A DNA stretch of 6,573 nucleotides from Acidiferrobacteraceae bacterium (GTDB lineage: Bacteria; Pseudomonadota; Gammaproteobacteria; Arenicellales; UBA868), in assembly GCA_002713825.1 (NCBI GenBank), contig PAUU01000039.1:12106-18678 (forward strand). The letters are read 5' to 3'. The notes under the pieces were generated by a model that was not told the DNA's origin, did no database searches, and was given only the letters and a program-made list of their open reading frames with translations. Of the stretch, positions 5,832 through 6,573 are shown piece after piece. Position 1 is the first letter of the stretch, and each line of letters opens with the position of its first letter. A program made the translations under genes and the position numbers.

Positions 5832-6557
5832 ATGAGTTCACTTACCACCCAAGGCTTGGTCAAGCAGTTTGGCCGGACAAAAGTTGTCGATAATGTCGAT
5901 ATCAGTGTCAGCGGCGGCGAAGTCGTTGGTCTGCTTGGTCCAAACGGCGCTGGGAAAACCACCTGCTTCTATATGATCTGCGGCCTCGTCCGGCGCGACC
6001 AGGGCACCATCCTGCTCGATGGCGAAGACATCAGTGGGCTCCCGATGCATCAGCGGGCTCGGAAAGGAATCGGATACCTGCCCCAGGAGCCCTCCATCTT
6101 TCGGCGTCTCACCGTACGGGATAACCTGCTCGCGGTGCTCGAAGCGATCCCCGAACTTGATCGCGACGCCCGACAGGAGCGCGTTGATGAGATGCTGGAA
6201 AAATTCGGAATCACGCATAAGGCCTCTGACTACGGCTATAGCCTGTCGGGAGGCGAGCGCCGACGGGTGGAGATTGCGAGGGCAATTTCATTGCAACCCT
6301 CCTTTATGCTGCTGGATGAACCTTTTGCCGGCATTGATCCCATCTCGATCATTGACATTCAGAAACTGATTCAGGATCTCAAGGACATGCAGATTGGGGT
6401 ACTCATTACCGATCACAATGTGCGCGAGACGCTGGGCATCTGCGATCGCGCATATATCCTGACCCAGGGCAAAGTGCTGACGGAAGGCAGTGCGGAACAT
6501 ATCCTGGCCCATGACGAGGTGCGGTCGGTCTATCTTGGCACCGGGTTCCGACTTTAA
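5832..6557 (+). CDS. lptB: LPS export ABC transporter ATP-binding protein LptB
   Basis: Cytoplasmic ATPase that dimerises under LptF/LptG and powers LPS extraction from the inner membrane. Its 241 residues equal the length of E. coli LptB. All ABC motifs are intact: Walker A GPNGAGKT (36-43), Q-loop Gln85 (YLPQEPSIF), signature LSGGE (138-142), Walker B FMLLDEP (158-164) with catalytic Glu163, D-loop GID (167-169), and switch His195 (ITDHNV). Phe90, which in E. coli LptB contacts the LptFG coupling helices, is also present. ILTQGKVLTEGSAEHI and YLGTGFRL at the end are typical of LptB and distinguish it from the related LivF/LivG ATPases. The ATG at 5832 is preceded by a weak GGGA site. It is the last complete gene of the cluster. 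rpoN would be expected next, but only 16 bases remain and no start is visible. Confidence 0.97.
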   Translation: MSSLTTQGLVKQFGRTKVVDNVDISVSGGEVVGLLGPNGAGKTTCFYMICGLVRRDQGTILLDGEDISGLPMHQRARKGIGYLPQEPSIFRRLTVRDNLLAVLEAIPELDRDARQERVDEMLEKFGITHKASDYGYSLSGGERRRVEIARAISLQPSFMLLDEPFAGIDPISIIDIQKLIQDLKDMQIGVLITDHNVRETLGICDRAYILTQGKVLTEGSAEHILAHDEVRSVYLGTGFRL

Positions 6558-6573
6558 TTCATTGCGCGGGACC

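Overview
This window looks like a piece of a Gram-negative, most likely gammaproteobacterial, chromosome. The evidence is the + strand run kdsD-lptC-lptA-lptB, the gammaproteobacterial Kdo-synthesis/LPS-export locus, which in E. coli and Pseudomonas continues into rpoN. No genus can be named from the sequence. There is no sign of a mobile element, phage, CRISPR array, tRNA or rRNA, and coding density is very high.

Layout. A minus-strand pair occupies the left half. A divergent DUF72/YecE-like protein (2530-3183) is followed by a 12-helix RND/MMPL-type exporter (59-2530). The two overlap by one base in a TGATG junction and so are probably translationally coupled. Positions 1-58 are a short edge segment with no assignable gene. 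A 101-base divergent spacer (3184-3284) separates this pair from the + strand cluster and must hold the promoters for both directions. The + strand cluster is kdsD (3285-4256), lptC (4263-4703), lptA (4740-5792) and lptB (5832-6557), with gaps of 6, 36 and 39 bases. The last 16 bases are non-coding as far as can be seen.

How the genes work together. KdsD makes arabinose 5-phosphate, the first committed precursor of Kdo in the LPS inner core. LptB is the cytoplasmic ATPase that powers LPS extraction with LptF/LptG (not in the window). LptC is the inner-membrane-anchored entry to the periplasmic bridge, and LptA forms the bridge. The minus-strand exporter may also handle a lipid or amphiphile, but its substrate is unknown.

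What is unusual. The Lpt genes have a non-standard architecture. (1) kdsC, the Kdo-8-phosphate phosphatase gene normally between kdsD and lptC, is absent, with only 6 bases in its place. (2) LptC is about 45 residues shorter than E. coli LptC and lacks the C-terminal part of the fold, the region implicated in docking LptA. (3) LptA is about twice the usual length: its C-terminus carries a low-complexity linker and two tandem SH3b-like domains. A short LptC next to an SH3b-extended LptA suggests a modified LPS bridge, possibly one that contacts peptidoglycan or another envelope partner. That last step is inference.
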